Source: Pseudomonas benzenivorans (GTDB lineage: Bacteria; Pseudomonadota; Gammaproteobacteria; Pseudomonadales; Pseudomonadaceae). Taken from it: DNA of 32,306 bases. The notes under the pieces are model-generated. The model searched no databases. It had not been told where the DNA came from and worked only from the letters and a program-made list of their open reading frames with translations. A program made the position numbers and the translations under genes. Positions within the stretch are counted from its first letter, which is position 1; each line of letters starts with the position of its first letter. The DNA lies in assembly GCF_900100495.1 (NCBI RefSeq), contig NZ_FNCT01000027.1:1-32306 (forward strand), read 5' to 3'. Below are positions 15,112 to 25,074 of the stretch, piece by piece.

Positions 15112-16773
15112 ATGCAAACAGTACCCGGCCCCGCCATGCAGCCTGCGCTCGATCCCGACTTCTATTACCTGGACAACTTCCACAAGGCCCTGGCCTGGCT
15201 CGGGGAGCGCCATCACGACCTGCTGCTGGCGGAGGAACTGGCGTTCCTGCAGCGCTTCGGCGAACTGGCGCGGCCCGCCCAGGCCCTGCTGGTGCGCCTG
15301 ATCATGCGCAAGGGCCGGCACTTTCGCGCCAGCAAGCTGGCCTACGCGGAGATCGGCTGCCCGCTGGAGGCCGCCGCGCCGCTGCTCGAACTGGGCTGGG
15401 TGCGCGCGGATGCCGAGCTGGCGCTGGCCGAGCTGTTCGCCCTGCTGCGCAAGGAGGAGCTGCTCGAGCAGTTCGCCGCCCACGCGCACAAGACGCTGAA
15501 GAAACCCGAGCTGCTCGAACGCCTGGCGGCGCAGCACGCCACGCCGCGCAGTTTCGCCGACTGGTGCCCAGGCCTGGACGAACGGGTGTTGAGCCTGTGC
15601 ATCGAAGCCCTGTGCGAACGCCTGCGCCTGATGTTCTTCGGCAACCTGCGCCAGGACTGGTCGGAATTCGTGCTCGCCGACCTGGGCATCTTCCGTTACG
15701 AGCAGGTCGAGCTGAGCGCCGAATCGCGGGCGTTTCGTCGGCGCGCGGACGTCGACTGCTACCTGCAGCTGCAGCGCTGCCGCGAGCGCTTCGAGGCCGG
15801 CGCGCCGATCGCCGAGGTGCTCCTGCAGCTGAACGGGCTCGACTGCGCCACGCCGTTTCTCGCCGCGCGCCAGGCCAGGCTGCTGTTTCGCCTGGGCCAG
15901 CAACTGGAGCGCGACGGCGAACTGGACCACGCCCTGGCGTTCTACGCCGACTGCCGCTTCGCCGGCGCCCGCCTGCGGCGGATCCGCGTGCTGGAGCGCC
16001 TGGCCCGGCCGGCCGAGGCCCACGCGCTGGCCTGCCAGGCGGCCGAGGCGCCGGAGAGCGAGGCGGAAGTCCAGGGCGTGCAGCGCGCCCTGCCGCGCCT
16101 GCGCCGCCAGCTCGGCCTGGCGCCCGCGGCCAAGGCCCAGGCGCCGGCAGTGGCGCGCCTCGACCTGCAACTGCCCAGGCCCGTGGATCAGAGCGTCGAG
16201 CAGGCGGTGCAGGCACACCTGAGCGAGCCCGAGGCGCCGGTGCACTACGTGGAGAACGGCCTGATCTGCAGCCTGTTCGGCCTGCTCTGCTGGGAGGCGA
16301 TCTTCGCCCCGCTGCCGGGCGCCTTCTTCCATCCGTTCCACAGCGGCCCGGCGGACCTGCTCAGCGAGGACTTCCACCCGCGCCGCGCCGCGCTGTTCGC
16401 CGCCCGCCTGGCGCTGCTCGACTCCGACGCCTACCGCGAGGCGATCCGCCGGACCTATGCGGACAAGTACGGCATCCAGTCGCCGTTCGTGTTCTGGGGC
16501 GTGCTGGATGAACAATTGCTCGAACAGGCCCTCGCCTGCCTGCCGGCGGCGCACCTGCGCGCCTGGTTCGAGCGCCTGCTGCTGGACATCAAGGCCAACC
16601 GCGCCGGCATGCCCGACCTGATCCAGTTCTGGCCGGTGGACAAGCGCTACCGGATGATCGAGGTGAAAGGCCCCGGCGACCGCCTGCAGGACAACCAGCG
16701 GCGCTGGCTGGCGTTCTGCGCCGAGCACGGCATGCCGGTGGACGTGTGCTACGTGCAGTGGGCCGACGCATGA
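15112..16773 (+). CDS. FAN1-type VRR-NUC structure-specific nuclease
   Basis: A 553-residue bacterial homologue of Fanconi-associated nuclease 1. It should cut 5' flap and branched DNA and help unhook interstrand crosslinks. The N-terminal part starts DPDFYYLDNFHKALAWL and QALLVRLIMRKGRHF (the SAP/DNA-binding-like region). The middle is helical, TPR-like. The C-terminal VRR-NUC domain has MPDLIQFWP (D502) and IEVKGPGDRLQDNQ (E517, K519), the PD-(D/E)XK catalytic set; WEAIF near residue 394 is another family-conserved Glu region. An alternative ATG at 15136 (eight codons in) is equally possible; neither has a strong ribosome site. The stop overlaps the start of the helicase gene (ATGA), so the two are coupled. 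Confidence 0.9.
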   Translation: MQTVPGPAMQPALDPDFYYLDNFHKALAWLGERHHDLLLAEELAFLQRFGELARPAQALLVRLIMRKGRHFRASKLAYAEIGCPLEAAAPLLELGWVRADAELALAELFALLRKEELLEQFAAHAHKTLKKPELLERLAAQHATPRSFADWCPGLDERVLSLCIEALCERLRLMFFGNLRQDWSEFVLADLGIFRYEQVELSAESRAFRRRADVDCYLQLQRCRERFEAGAPIAEVLLQLNGLDCATPFLAARQARLLFRLGQQLERDGELDHALAFYADCRFAGARLRRIRVLERLARPAEAHALACQAAEAPESEAEVQGVQRALPRLRRQLGLAPAAKAQAPAVARLDLQLPRPVDQSVEQAVQAHLSEPEAPVHYVENGLICSLFGLLCWEAIFAPLPGAFFHPFHSGPADLLSEDFHPRRAALFAARLALLDSDAYREAIRRTYADKYGIQSPFVFWGVLDEQLLEQALACLPAAHLRAWFERLLLDIKANRAGMPDLIQFWPVDKRYRMIEVKGPGDRLQDNQRRWLAFCAEHGMPVDVCYVQWADA

Positions 16774-19082
16774 GCGATCGGGTCGCGAGCTATCGGGTGG
16801 CGGTGCGCGCACTGTGCGAGTTCACCGCCAAGGTCGGCGATCTGGACCTGCGCTTCACCCCCTCGCCGACCGCCCAGGAGGGCATGGCCGGGCATGCCAT
16901 GGTGGTAGCGCGGCGCGGGCCGGGCTACCAGGCCGAGCTGCCGCTGGCCGGCGACTACCAGGGCCTGCAGGTGCGCGGCCGGGCCGACGGCTATGACCCG
17001 GACTACAACCGCCTGGAAGAGATCAAGACCCACCGCGGCGACATCGCGCGCATCCCGCAGAACCACCGGCTGCTGCACTGGGCCCAGGCCAAGGTGTATG
17101 GCTGGCTGCTGTGCCAGGAGCGCGGCCTGGCGGAGATCAACCTGGCGGTGGTCTATTTCAACGTGCTGAGCCAACACGAAACCGCCTTCCACGAATGCCT
17201 CGGCGCCGAGGAGCTGCGCGCCTTCTTCGAGCTGCAGTGCAGTCGCTTCATCGCCTGGGCCGAGCACGAGCGCGCACATCGGCGCCTGCGCGACCAGGCG
17301 CTGCAGCGCCTGCGCTTTCCCCATGCGCAGTTTCGCAGCGGCCAACGCCAGCTGGCCGAGTCGGTGTACCGCGCCGCCCGCGACGGCCGCTGCCTGATGG
17401 CCCAGGCCACCACCGGCATCGGCAAGACCCTCGGCACCCTGTTCCCGCAGCTCAAGGCCTTCCCCGAGCAGGCACTCGACCGGCTGTTCTTCCTCACCGC
17501 CAAGACCCCCGGCCGGCGCCTGGCGCTGGATGCCCTGGCGACCCTGCGCGGCCAGGAGCAGGCGATGCCGCTGCGGGTGCTCGAACACGTGGCCCGCGAC
17601 AAGGCCTGCGAACACCCGGACAAGGCCTGCCACGGCGATTCCTGCCCGCTGGCCAAGGGCTTCTACGACCGCCTGCCGGCCGCCCGCGAGGCCGCCCTGG
17701 CGCGCCACTGGCTGGACCAGGACGGCGTGCGTCAGGTCGCCCTGGCGCACCGGGTCTGCCCCTACTACCTGAGCCAGGAGCTGTGCCGCTGGGCCGATGT
17801 GGTGGTCTGCGACTACAACTACTACTTCGACATGGGCGGCCTGCTGCACGGCCTGACCCAGCTCAACGAGTGGCGGGTCTGCCTGCTGGTGGACGAGGCG
17901 CACAACCTGATCGAACGGGCGCGTGGCATGTACACGGCCGAACTGGAACTGGGCCGTTTCAACGCCCTGCGCCGGATCGCCCCGCCGGCACTGAAGGCGC
18001 CGCTGGAGCGGGTGCACCGCCATTGGCAGCAACTGCAGCGGGAGCAGGAAGCGGCCTACCAGGTCTACCCGGCCGCCCCGGACCTGTTCGTCATGGCCCT
18101 GCAGAAGGCCGTCGGCAGCGTCACCGACCACCTCAGCGAGCAACCGGCAGGCAACGCCGCCGAACTGCTGCACTTCTACCTGGACGCCATGCTGTTCTGC
18201 CGCCTGGCCGAGGCCTTCGGCGCCCACTCGCTGTTCGACATCAGCCGCGCCGACGAGCCCGATGGGCAATCGCTGTCGACCCTGTGCATCCGCAACCTGG
18301 TGCCAGCGCCCTTCCTCGCCCCTCGTTTCGAGGCGGCCCACAGCAGCACGCTGTTCTCCGCGACCCTGAGCCCGGCACACTACTACGCCGACCTGCTCGG
18401 CCTGCCCGCGCAGACCCCGTGGATCGACGTCGAGTCGCCGTTCAGCGCCGCGCAGCTGCGGGTGCAGGCGGTCAGCAACCTGTCGACCCGCTACCTGCAC
18501 CGCGACTCCTCGCTGGCGCCGATCGCCGCGCTGATCGCCCGCCAGTTCGCCGCGCGGCCGGGCAACTACCTGGCCTTCTTCAGCAGCTACGCCTACCTGC
18601 AGGCGGCGCTGGCGGTGTTCGTCCAGGCCCATCCGCAGATTCCGGTGTGGGTGCAGTCGCGGCAGATGGACGAAAGCCAGCGCCAGGGCTTTCTCCAGCG
18701 TTTCAGCACGAGCAGCCAAGGCATAGGTTTCGCCGTGCTCGGCGGGGCGTTCGGCGAGGGCATCGACCTGCCCGGCGAGCGGCTGATCGGCGCCTTCATC
18801 GCCACCCTCGGCCTGCCGCAGATCAACCCGGTCAACGAACAGATCAAGCAGCGCATGCAGGGCCTGTTCGGCGACGGCGCCGGTTACGACTACACCTACC
18901 TCTACCCCGGCCTGCAGAAGGTGGTGCAGGCCGCCGGCCGGGTGATCCGCACCCAGGACGATAGCGGCGTGGTCTACCTGATCGACGACCGCTTCAACCA
19001 GCCGCCGATCCGCCGGCTATTGCCGAGCTGGTGGCAGGTCGAGCGCTGCCGCCTGCCGCTGCGCCCGCTGCCGACCCCGTAG
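16770..19082 (+). CDS. Rad3/XPD-like helicase with N-terminal PD-(D/E)XK motif
   Basis: A 770-residue DEAH helicase of the DinG/XPD group. It has Walker A ATTGIGKT (residues 213-220), DEAH at 375-378 (LLVDEAHNLIE), and the C-terminal motif VVQAAGRVIRTQDD. Cysteines 280, 287, 292 and 330 (C-P-Y-Y) lie where this family binds an iron-sulfur cluster. Before the helicase, D73, E84-I-K86 and Q106-x3-Y110 form the pattern of RecB/Cas4-like nucleases, so it may be a nuclease-helicase fusion. The ATG at 16770 overlaps the FAN1 stop; the upstream in-frame start is less likely. The gene pair suggests joint work on crosslinks or stalled forks. Helicase identity is secure; the nuclease is motif-based inference. 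Confidence 0.88.
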   Translation: MSDRVASYRVAVRALCEFTAKVGDLDLRFTPSPTAQEGMAGHAMVVARRGPGYQAELPLAGDYQGLQVRGRADGYDPDYNRLEEIKTHRGDIARIPQNHRLLHWAQAKVYGWLLCQERGLAEINLAVVYFNVLSQHETAFHECLGAEELRAFFELQCSRFIAWAEHERAHRRLRDQALQRLRFPHAQFRSGQRQLAESVYRAARDGRCLMAQATTGIGKTLGTLFPQLKAFPEQALDRLFFLTAKTPGRRLALDALATLRGQEQAMPLRVLEHVARDKACEHPDKACHGDSCPLAKGFYDRLPAAREAALARHWLDQDGVRQVALAHRVCPYYLSQELCRWADVVVCDYNYYFDMGGLLHGLTQLNEWRVCLLVDEAHNLIERARGMYTAELELGRFNALRRIAPPALKAPLERVHRHWQQLQREQEAAYQVYPAAPDLFVMALQKAVGSVTDHLSEQPAGNAAELLHFYLDAMLFCRLAEAFGAHSLFDISRADEPDGQSLSTLCIRNLVPAPFLAPRFEAAHSSTLFSATLSPAHYYADLLGLPAQTPWIDVESPFSAAQLRVQAVSNLSTRYLHRDSSLAPIAALIARQFAARPGNYLAFFSSYAYLQAALAVFVQAHPQIPVWVQSRQMDESQRQGFLQRFSTSSQGIGFAVLGGAFGEGIDLPGERLIGAFIATLGLPQINPVNEQIKQRMQGLFGDGAGYDYTYLYPGLQKVVQAAGRVIRTQDDSGVVYLIDDRFNQPPIRRLLPSWWQVERCRLPLRPLPTP

Positions 19083-19154
19083 GGTGCGCTGCGCGCACCG
19101 GCCATCCCCCACCGCCCGCGGTGCGCACAATCTAGGCGGCCCCGCGCACCCTAC
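19080..19154. repeat. GTAGGGTGCGC repeat, copy 1
   Basis: TAGGGTGCGC at 19080 and its complement GCGCACCCTA at 19144-19153 frame a GC-rich palindromic unit with inner GCGCACC and GGTGCGCAC arms. A second copy is at 28645-28720. The first TAG is the stop codon of the helicase gene, so the repeat begins exactly at the gene end. Confidence 0.65.
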
Positions 19155-19173
19155 CGATCCCCGCATCTGGGGC

Positions 19174-19611
19174 CTATTCGCCGATGTCCTCGTTCCACAA
19201 CTCCGGCTTGGCGGCGATGAAGTCGCGCATCAGCGCCACGCAGGTCGGATCCTGCACGACTTCGACCTGCACGCCGCGCGACCTGAGCAATTCTTCCTCG
19301 CCCATAAAGGTCTGGTTCTCGCCGATCACCACCCTGGGGATGCCGTACAGCAGGATCGCCCCGCTGCACATCGAACAGGGCGAGAGGGTGGTGTAGAGCA
19401 CCGACTCGCGGTAGGTCTGCGCCGACTGGCGGCCGGCGTTCTCGAAGGCGTCCATCTCGCCGTGGCGGATCGCACTGCCCTGCTGCACCCGGCGGTTGTG
19501 CCCGCGGCCGATGATCCGGCCCTCGTGCACGATCACCGAGCCGATCGGAATGCCGCCCTCGGCCAGGCCCTGCTGTGCTTCCTCGATTGCCGCTTGCATG
19601 AACGGGTCCAT
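19174..19611 (-). CDS. Cytosine deaminase, yeast Fcy1-like nucleoside deaminase family
   Basis: A 145-residue zinc deaminase. The zinc and catalytic motifs are HGEMDA (His ligand plus proton-shuttling Glu) and LSPCSMCSGAILLYGIPRVV (two Cys ligands). The C-terminal part, with VVIGENQTFMGEEELL, RGVQVEVV and LWNEDIGE, closely follows the yeast cytosine deaminase Fcy1 as I recall it (its end is WFEDIGE). It is therefore more likely a free-base deaminase (cytosine to uracil, perhaps also other pyrimidines) than the tRNA deaminase TadA. GGGAG lies before the ATG at 19611. It is a single gene, flanked by repeats on both sides. Substrate remains an inference. Confidence 0.82.
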   Translation of the reverse strand: MDPFMQAAIEEAQQGLAEGGIPIGSVIVHEGRIIGRGHNRRVQQGSAIRHGEMDAFENAGRQSAQTYRESVLYTTLSPCSMCSGAILLYGIPRVVIGENQTFMGEEELLRSRGVQVEVVQDPTCVALMRDFIAAKPELWNEDIGE

Positions 19612-19649
19612 GGCTGCTCCCTGATGTTGTGAGAATTCCCCGCCAAGTC

Positions 19650-19917
19650 TAGGGTCTGTTGACGTTTCGAGGCGAGCCGCGTTGCCGCGTCAAATCTCGC
19701 CAGGCAAGGCGCGGGACGCAGGGAATGGTTATTCCCTTGCCAAGTCCCGCAACGCCGCATGGCGAGATTTGACGCGCAACCCGATGGGACGGGACCATTT
19801 TGGCGCAGCACGGCGTTACTCGTCGCTCATGTGGAACAACCACACTACGCTCCTCGTGCCTTGTGCTGCGCCAAAATGGTCTCCGTCGCGGCCGCAACGA
19901 AACGTCAACAGACCCTA
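19650..19917. mobile_element. MITE with 20-bp perfect terminal repeats
   Basis: A 268-bp element. TAGGGTCTGTTGACGTTTCG (19650-19669) and its exact complement (19898-19917) form the ends. If TA is the target duplication, the element proper starts GGGTCTG. Two long inner palindromes fill it: CGTCAAATCTCGCC with GGCGAGATTTGACG, and CCATTTTGGCGCAGCAC with GTGCTGCGCCAAAATGG. No coding capacity is seen. It ends two bases before the stop codon of trhA. The source transposase is not in the window. Confidence 0.82.
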
Positions 19918-19919
19918 TC

Positions 19920-20537
19920 TCAGAGCACGTAGCGCAGCACCGCGATAAAGTGCAACAGGCTGCCGGCCATGACGAACAGGTGCCAGATCCCGTGCCAATG
20001 GCGGAAGCGGCTGTCGTAGGCGAAGAAGATGATTCCCACCGTGTAGAAAACTCCGCCGGCCGCCAGCCAGGCGAAGCCCGCCGTGCCCAGGGCGGCGAGC
20101 AGCGGCTTGACCGCCACCAGGACGATCCAGCCCATCACCGCGTAGATCACGATGGACAGCACGCGGGCCTCGGAGCGTGGCTTGATCTCCTGCAGCATGC
20201 CGATCAGCGCCAGGGTCCAGACCGTGCCGAACAACCCCCAGCCCCAGGCCCCTTGCAGGCTCACCAGGCAGAACGGCGTGTAGCTGCCGGCGATCAGCAG
20301 GTAGATCGACAGGTGATCGAGCTTGCGCATGATCAGCTTGGTCCGCCCCCGCAGGCTGTGGTACAGGGTCGAGATGCTGTAGAGGAGCAGCAGGGTGATG
20401 CCGTAGATCGCCATGCTGACGATCTTGCGCGGCGAACCCTCCAGGCTTGCCGCCACCAGCAGCCAGATCGCCCCGATGCAGGCCAGGAGCGCGCCGACCA
20501 GGTGCGTCCAGGCGTTGAATCTTTCCCCGTGGTACAT
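19920..20537 (-). CDS. trhA: PAQR family membrane homeostasis protein (hemolysin III type)
   Basis: A 205-residue inner-membrane protein with seven hydrophobic segments. It begins MYHGERFNAWTHLVGALLA. The family's metal-site residues are present: STLYHS, MRKLDHLSIYLLIAGSYTP and FRHWHGIWHLFVMAG. TrhA proteins affect membrane fluidity and were once called hemolysin III; hemolysis is not a safe conclusion. AGGGA lies before the ATG at 20537. The last codon is two bases from a MITE end, with no room for a terminator of its own, so the MITE hairpins may serve at the 3' end. Confidence 0.9.
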   Translation of the reverse strand: MYHGERFNAWTHLVGALLACIGAIWLLVAASLEGSPRKIVSMAIYGITLLLLYSISTLYHSLRGRTKLIMRKLDHLSIYLLIAGSYTPFCLVSLQGAWGWGLFGTVWTLALIGMLQEIKPRSEARVLSIVIYAVMGWIVLVAVKPLLAALGTAGFAWLAAGGVFYTVGIIFFAYDSRFRHWHGIWHLFVMAGSLLHFIAVLRYVL

Positions 20538-20697
20538 GCGTCCCTACCCTCGAACTGTCCAGAAGCCGCGCCAGCTTTGACCGCACAAACCGCGACGGCG
20601 GCTGGCTGTTGAACAATGTAGGCGAGGCGGCCGCGACCAGGCAAAAGCAGCGCCGCGGTTGGCTCGCCCGCGACCCGATCGCTGTAGTCGCGCCGGG

Positions 20698-22218
<1,521 letters not shown>

Positions 22219-22223
22219 CTTCT

Positions 22224-22278
22224 GTCCTTATGACTCAGGTATGTCGAACGGACAATACAGGCGCTCTGTCAATTCGAC
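22224..22278. promoter_or_regulatory. Three candidate NorR binding sites (GT-N7-AC)
   Basis: The boxes are GTCCTTATGAC (22224-22234), GTATGTCGAAC (22239-22249) and GTCAATTCGAC (22268-22278). All fit the GT-N7-AC core known for NorR, and three sites are also the arrangement upstream of E. coli norV. They lie about 45-100 bases before the sigma-54 promoter, suitable for enhancer action. Confidence 0.72.
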
Positions 22279-22321
22279 AAATAAAGATCACAAATCCCTT
22301 TAATTTCAATAGCTTGAAGAA

Positions 22322-22337
22322 TGGCACGGCACCTGCA
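22322..22337 (+). promoter_or_regulatory. Sigma-54 promoter of norVW
   Basis: TGGCACGGCACCTGCA differs from the TGGCACG-N4-TTGCW consensus at one position and has the correct GG-GC spacing. It lies 50 bases before the norV ATG at 22387. The AT-rich stretch between it and the NorR boxes (about 22280-22320) could bind IHF, but no good IHF consensus is seen. Confidence 0.82.
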
Positions 22338-22386
22338 ACAGGGACGGGCAGGCTTATTTATCCACCTCTGCAAGGTACGCATTTGT

Positions 22387-23826
22387 ATGACTATTCTGCT
22401 CAAAGAAAACATCCACTGGGTCGGTCAGCGCGATTGGGAGGTTCGTGACTTTCACGGCACCGAATACAAGACCCTCAAGGGCACCAGCTACAACAGCTAT
22501 CTGATCCGCGAGGAAAAGACCGTGCTGATCGACACCGTCGATCATCGCTTCAGCCGCGAGTTCGTCCTCAACCTGGCCAGCCAGATCGACCTGGCGAGCA
22601 TCGACTGCATCGTCATCAACCATGCCGAAGAGGACCACGCCGGCGCGCTGTCCGAGTTGATGGCGCGCATCCCCGGCACGCCGATCTACTGCACCGCCAA
22701 CGCCATCGACTCTATCACCGGCCACCACCACCAGCCGTTGTGGAACTTCATCCCGGTGAAGACCGGCGACAGCCTGGACATCGGCAACGGCAAGCAGCTG
22801 GTGTTCATCGAGACGCCGATGCTGCACTGGCCCGACAGCATGATGACCTACCTCAGCGGCGACGCCGTGCTGTTCAGCAACGATGCCTTCGGCCAGCACT
22901 ACTGCGACGAGCACCTGTTCAACGACGAAGTCGACCAGCAGGAGCTGATGGAGCAGTGCCTGCGCTACTTCGCCAACATCCTCACGCCGTTCAGCCCGCT
23001 GGTCACCGCCAAGATCAACGAGGTGCTCGGCTTCAACCTGCCGCTGTCGATGATCGCCACCGCCCACGGCGTGGTCTGGCGGACCGATCCGGCGCAGATC
23101 GTCGGCAAGTACCTGGAGTGGGCCGATCACTACCAGGAGAACCGCATCACCCTGTTCTACGACAGCATGTCAAACAACACCCGGATGATGGCCGACGCTC
23201 TGGCCCAGGGCATCCACGAGGCCGACCCGAGCGTGGCGGTGAAGATCTTCAACGTCGCCCGCCACGACAAGAACGAGATCCTCACCCAGGTGTTCCGTTC
23301 CAAGGCCATCCTGGTCGGCTCCTCGACCATGAACAACGTGATGATGCCGAAGATCGCCGGCATGCTGGAGGAGATCACCGGCCTGCGCTTTCGCAACAAG
23401 AAGGCCGCCGCCTTCGGCAGCTACGGCTGGAACGGCGGCGCGGTGGACCGCATCCAGACCCGCCTGATGGACGCCGGCTTCAGCACCTCGCTGTCGCTCA
23501 AGAGCAAATGGCGCCCCGACGGCAGCGCCCTGGAGGCCTGCCGCGCGCATGGCCGGCAACTGGCGCGCGAATGGGCCCTGGCCACGCCGCCGGCCGCCAG
23601 TCAGGCCGCCGCGCCGGTAGCCGCCAAGCCGGCGGCAGCCTCGGCCGATGCCGGCCCGGCCATGCAGTGCAGCGTCTGCCAGTGGGTCTACCAGCCCGAG
23701 CTCGGCGAACCGCTGCAGGGCGTCGCCGCCGGCACGCCCTGGTCCGAGGTGCCGGACAACTTCCTCTGCCCGGAATGCAGCCTGGGCAAGGATGTCTTTG
23801 ACGTACTGCGGGAGAAAGCAGCATGA
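22387..23826 (+). CDS. norV: Anaerobic nitric oxide reductase flavorubredoxin
   Basis: A 479-residue cytoplasmic enzyme that reduces NO to N2O. Three domains occur in order: a metallo-beta-lactamase-like di-iron domain (about 1-250; H79-A-E81-E-D83-H84, H147), a flavodoxin domain (about 253-400; LFYDSMSNNTRMMADAL for FMN), and a C-terminal rubredoxin after an Ala/Pro-rich linker (C428-x2-C431, C461-x2-C464). The ATG at 22387 matches the known N terminus (MTILLKENIHWVGQRDWEVR-like). The gene overlaps norW by ATGA. Expression probably depends on NorR and sigma-54. All metal ligands that can be checked are present, so it should be functional. Confidence 0.95.
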   Translation: MTILLKENIHWVGQRDWEVRDFHGTEYKTLKGTSYNSYLIREEKTVLIDTVDHRFSREFVLNLASQIDLASIDCIVINHAEEDHAGALSELMARIPGTPIYCTANAIDSITGHHHQPLWNFIPVKTGDSLDIGNGKQLVFIETPMLHWPDSMMTYLSGDAVLFSNDAFGQHYCDEHLFNDEVDQQELMEQCLRYFANILTPFSPLVTAKINEVLGFNLPLSMIATAHGVVWRTDPAQIVGKYLEWADHYQENRITLFYDSMSNNTRMMADALAQGIHEADPSVAVKIFNVARHDKNEILTQVFRSKAILVGSSTMNNVMMPKIAGMLEEITGLRFRNKKAAAFGSYGWNGGAVDRIQTRLMDAGFSTSLSLKSKWRPDGSALEACRAHGRQLAREWALATPPAASQAAAPVAAKPAAASADAGPAMQCSVCQWVYQPELGEPLQGVAAGTPWSEVPDNFLCPECSLGKDVFDVLREKAA

Positions 23827-24956
23827 GCCGCGAAATCCTCATCATCGGCTCGGGGTTCGCCGCCTGCCAGCTGGTCAAGAGCCTGCGCAAACTGGACGTG
23901 GCGGTACCCATCCGCCTGCTCACCGCCGACAGCGGCGACGAGTACAACAAGCCGGACATCAGCCATGTGTTCAGCCAGGGCCGCAGCAGCGCCGAGCTGA
24001 CCCGCCTGAGCGCCGCGCGCTTCGCCGAGCAATACCAGGTCGCCGTGCAGCCCTTCACCCGGGTCGAGTCGATCGACCCGCAGGCGCGCCGCGTGCATAC
24101 CGCCGACGCCAGCCACGCCTACGCCCAACTGGTGCTGGCCACCGGAGCCAGTGCCCTGGTGCCGCCGGTACCGGGCCACGAACTGCTGCTGACGCTCAAC
24201 AGCCAGGGCGAATACCAGGCGGCCGAGGCGCAGCTGCGTGACGCCCGCCGGGTACTGGTGCTCGGTGCCGGGCTGATCGGCAGCGAACTGGCGATGGACC
24301 TGCTCAGCAGCGGCAAGCAGGTGGTGTTGGTCGACCAGGCCAGCAGCGTGCTGGCCTCCCTGATGCCGGCGGCGGTCAGCGCCCGCCTGCAGGCCTGCCT
24401 GGTCGCCAGTGGCGCGCAGCTGCGCCTGGGCAGCGGCCTGCAGCGCCTGGAGCGAAGCGGCGACGGCATTCGCGCCTACCTGGACGACGGCCAATCGCTC
24501 GACTGCGACAGCGCGATCGCTGCCATCGGCCTGCGCCCGAGCGTGGACCTGGCGCACCGCACCGGGCTCGCCGTGGGCCGCGGCATCCAGGTCGACCGCC
24601 ATCTGCAGACCAGCGCCGAGCATATCTACGCCCTGGGCGACTGCGCCGAGATCGACGGCCGCGTGCTGCCGTTCCTGCAGCCGACCCAGTTGGCGGCCAG
24701 CGCCCTGGCCAAGACCCTGCTCGGCCAGCCGCAGGCGCTGCAGCTGCCGCCCATGCTGATCCGGGTGAAGACGCCGCGCCTGCCGCTGCAACTGGCCGGC
24801 GAGACCAGCGGCGAGCACCTCGACTGGCAGCTCAGCTTCGACGACCAGGGCATGCTGGCCCAGGCCTTCGACGCGCAGGCGCAGCTGCGCGGCTTCGTGG
24901 TCAGCGAGGGGCGCCTGCAGAACGCCTTCGCCCTGCTGCGCCAGCTGCCCGGCTGA
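23823..24956 (+). CDS. norW: NADH:flavorubredoxin reductase
   Basis: A 377-residue FAD enzyme that passes electrons from NADH to the rubredoxin domain of NorV. The FAD-binding motif is IIGSGFAACQLVKSL (residues 5-19) and the NADH-binding motif is VLVLGAGLIGSELAMDLL (about 142-159). A late FAD motif, HIYALGDCAEIDGRVLPFLQ, is also present. Length and layout match NorW. The start codon overlaps the norV stop, so translation is coupled. It is the last gene of the NO-detoxification operon; a GC-rich hairpin follows. Confidence 0.93.
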   Translation: MSREILIIGSGFAACQLVKSLRKLDVAVPIRLLTADSGDEYNKPDISHVFSQGRSSAELTRLSAARFAEQYQVAVQPFTRVESIDPQARRVHTADASHAYAQLVLATGASALVPPVPGHELLLTLNSQGEYQAAEAQLRDARRVLVLGAGLIGSELAMDLLSSGKQVVLVDQASSVLASLMPAAVSARLQACLVASGAQLRLGSGLQRLERSGDGIRAYLDDGQSLDCDSAIAAIGLRPSVDLAHRTGLAVGRGIQVDRHLQTSAEHIYALGDCAEIDGRVLPFLQPTQLAASALAKTLLGQPQALQLPPMLIRVKTPRLPLQLAGETSGEHLDWQLSFDDQGMLAQAFDAQAQLRGFVVSEGRLQNAFALLRQLPG

Positions 24957-24980
24957 AGTGCTCGCGCTGCCGGGCCGAAC

Positions 24981-25004
24981 GGGGCGGGCGCTGGCGTCCG
25001 CCCC
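24981..25004. terminator. Candidate terminator between norW and pfkB
   Basis: GGGGCGG (24981-24987) and CCGCCCC (24998-25004) form a strong GC stem between two convergent genes, followed by TCCTT. The T-run is poor, so termination is plausible, not certain. Confidence 0.4.
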
Positions 25005-25074
25005 CTCCTTCACTCCGCCGGGGTCTGGTGACGGGCCCTTGCGCCCTCGCACCTCGCGCAAACCGGCCCCGCGT

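Noticed and set aside
14968..16812. Minus-strand frame that would extend the YeeE-like transporter by about 600 residues
   Set aside because: The extension lies opposite the FAN1 gene, is low-complexity and has no membrane or domain logic; the GTG at 14967 with AGGAG is a better start.
16749..18719. Long minus-strand frame opposite the helicase
   Set aside because: Shadow of a GC-rich gene; repetitive Gln/Val/Ala composition and no recognisable motif.
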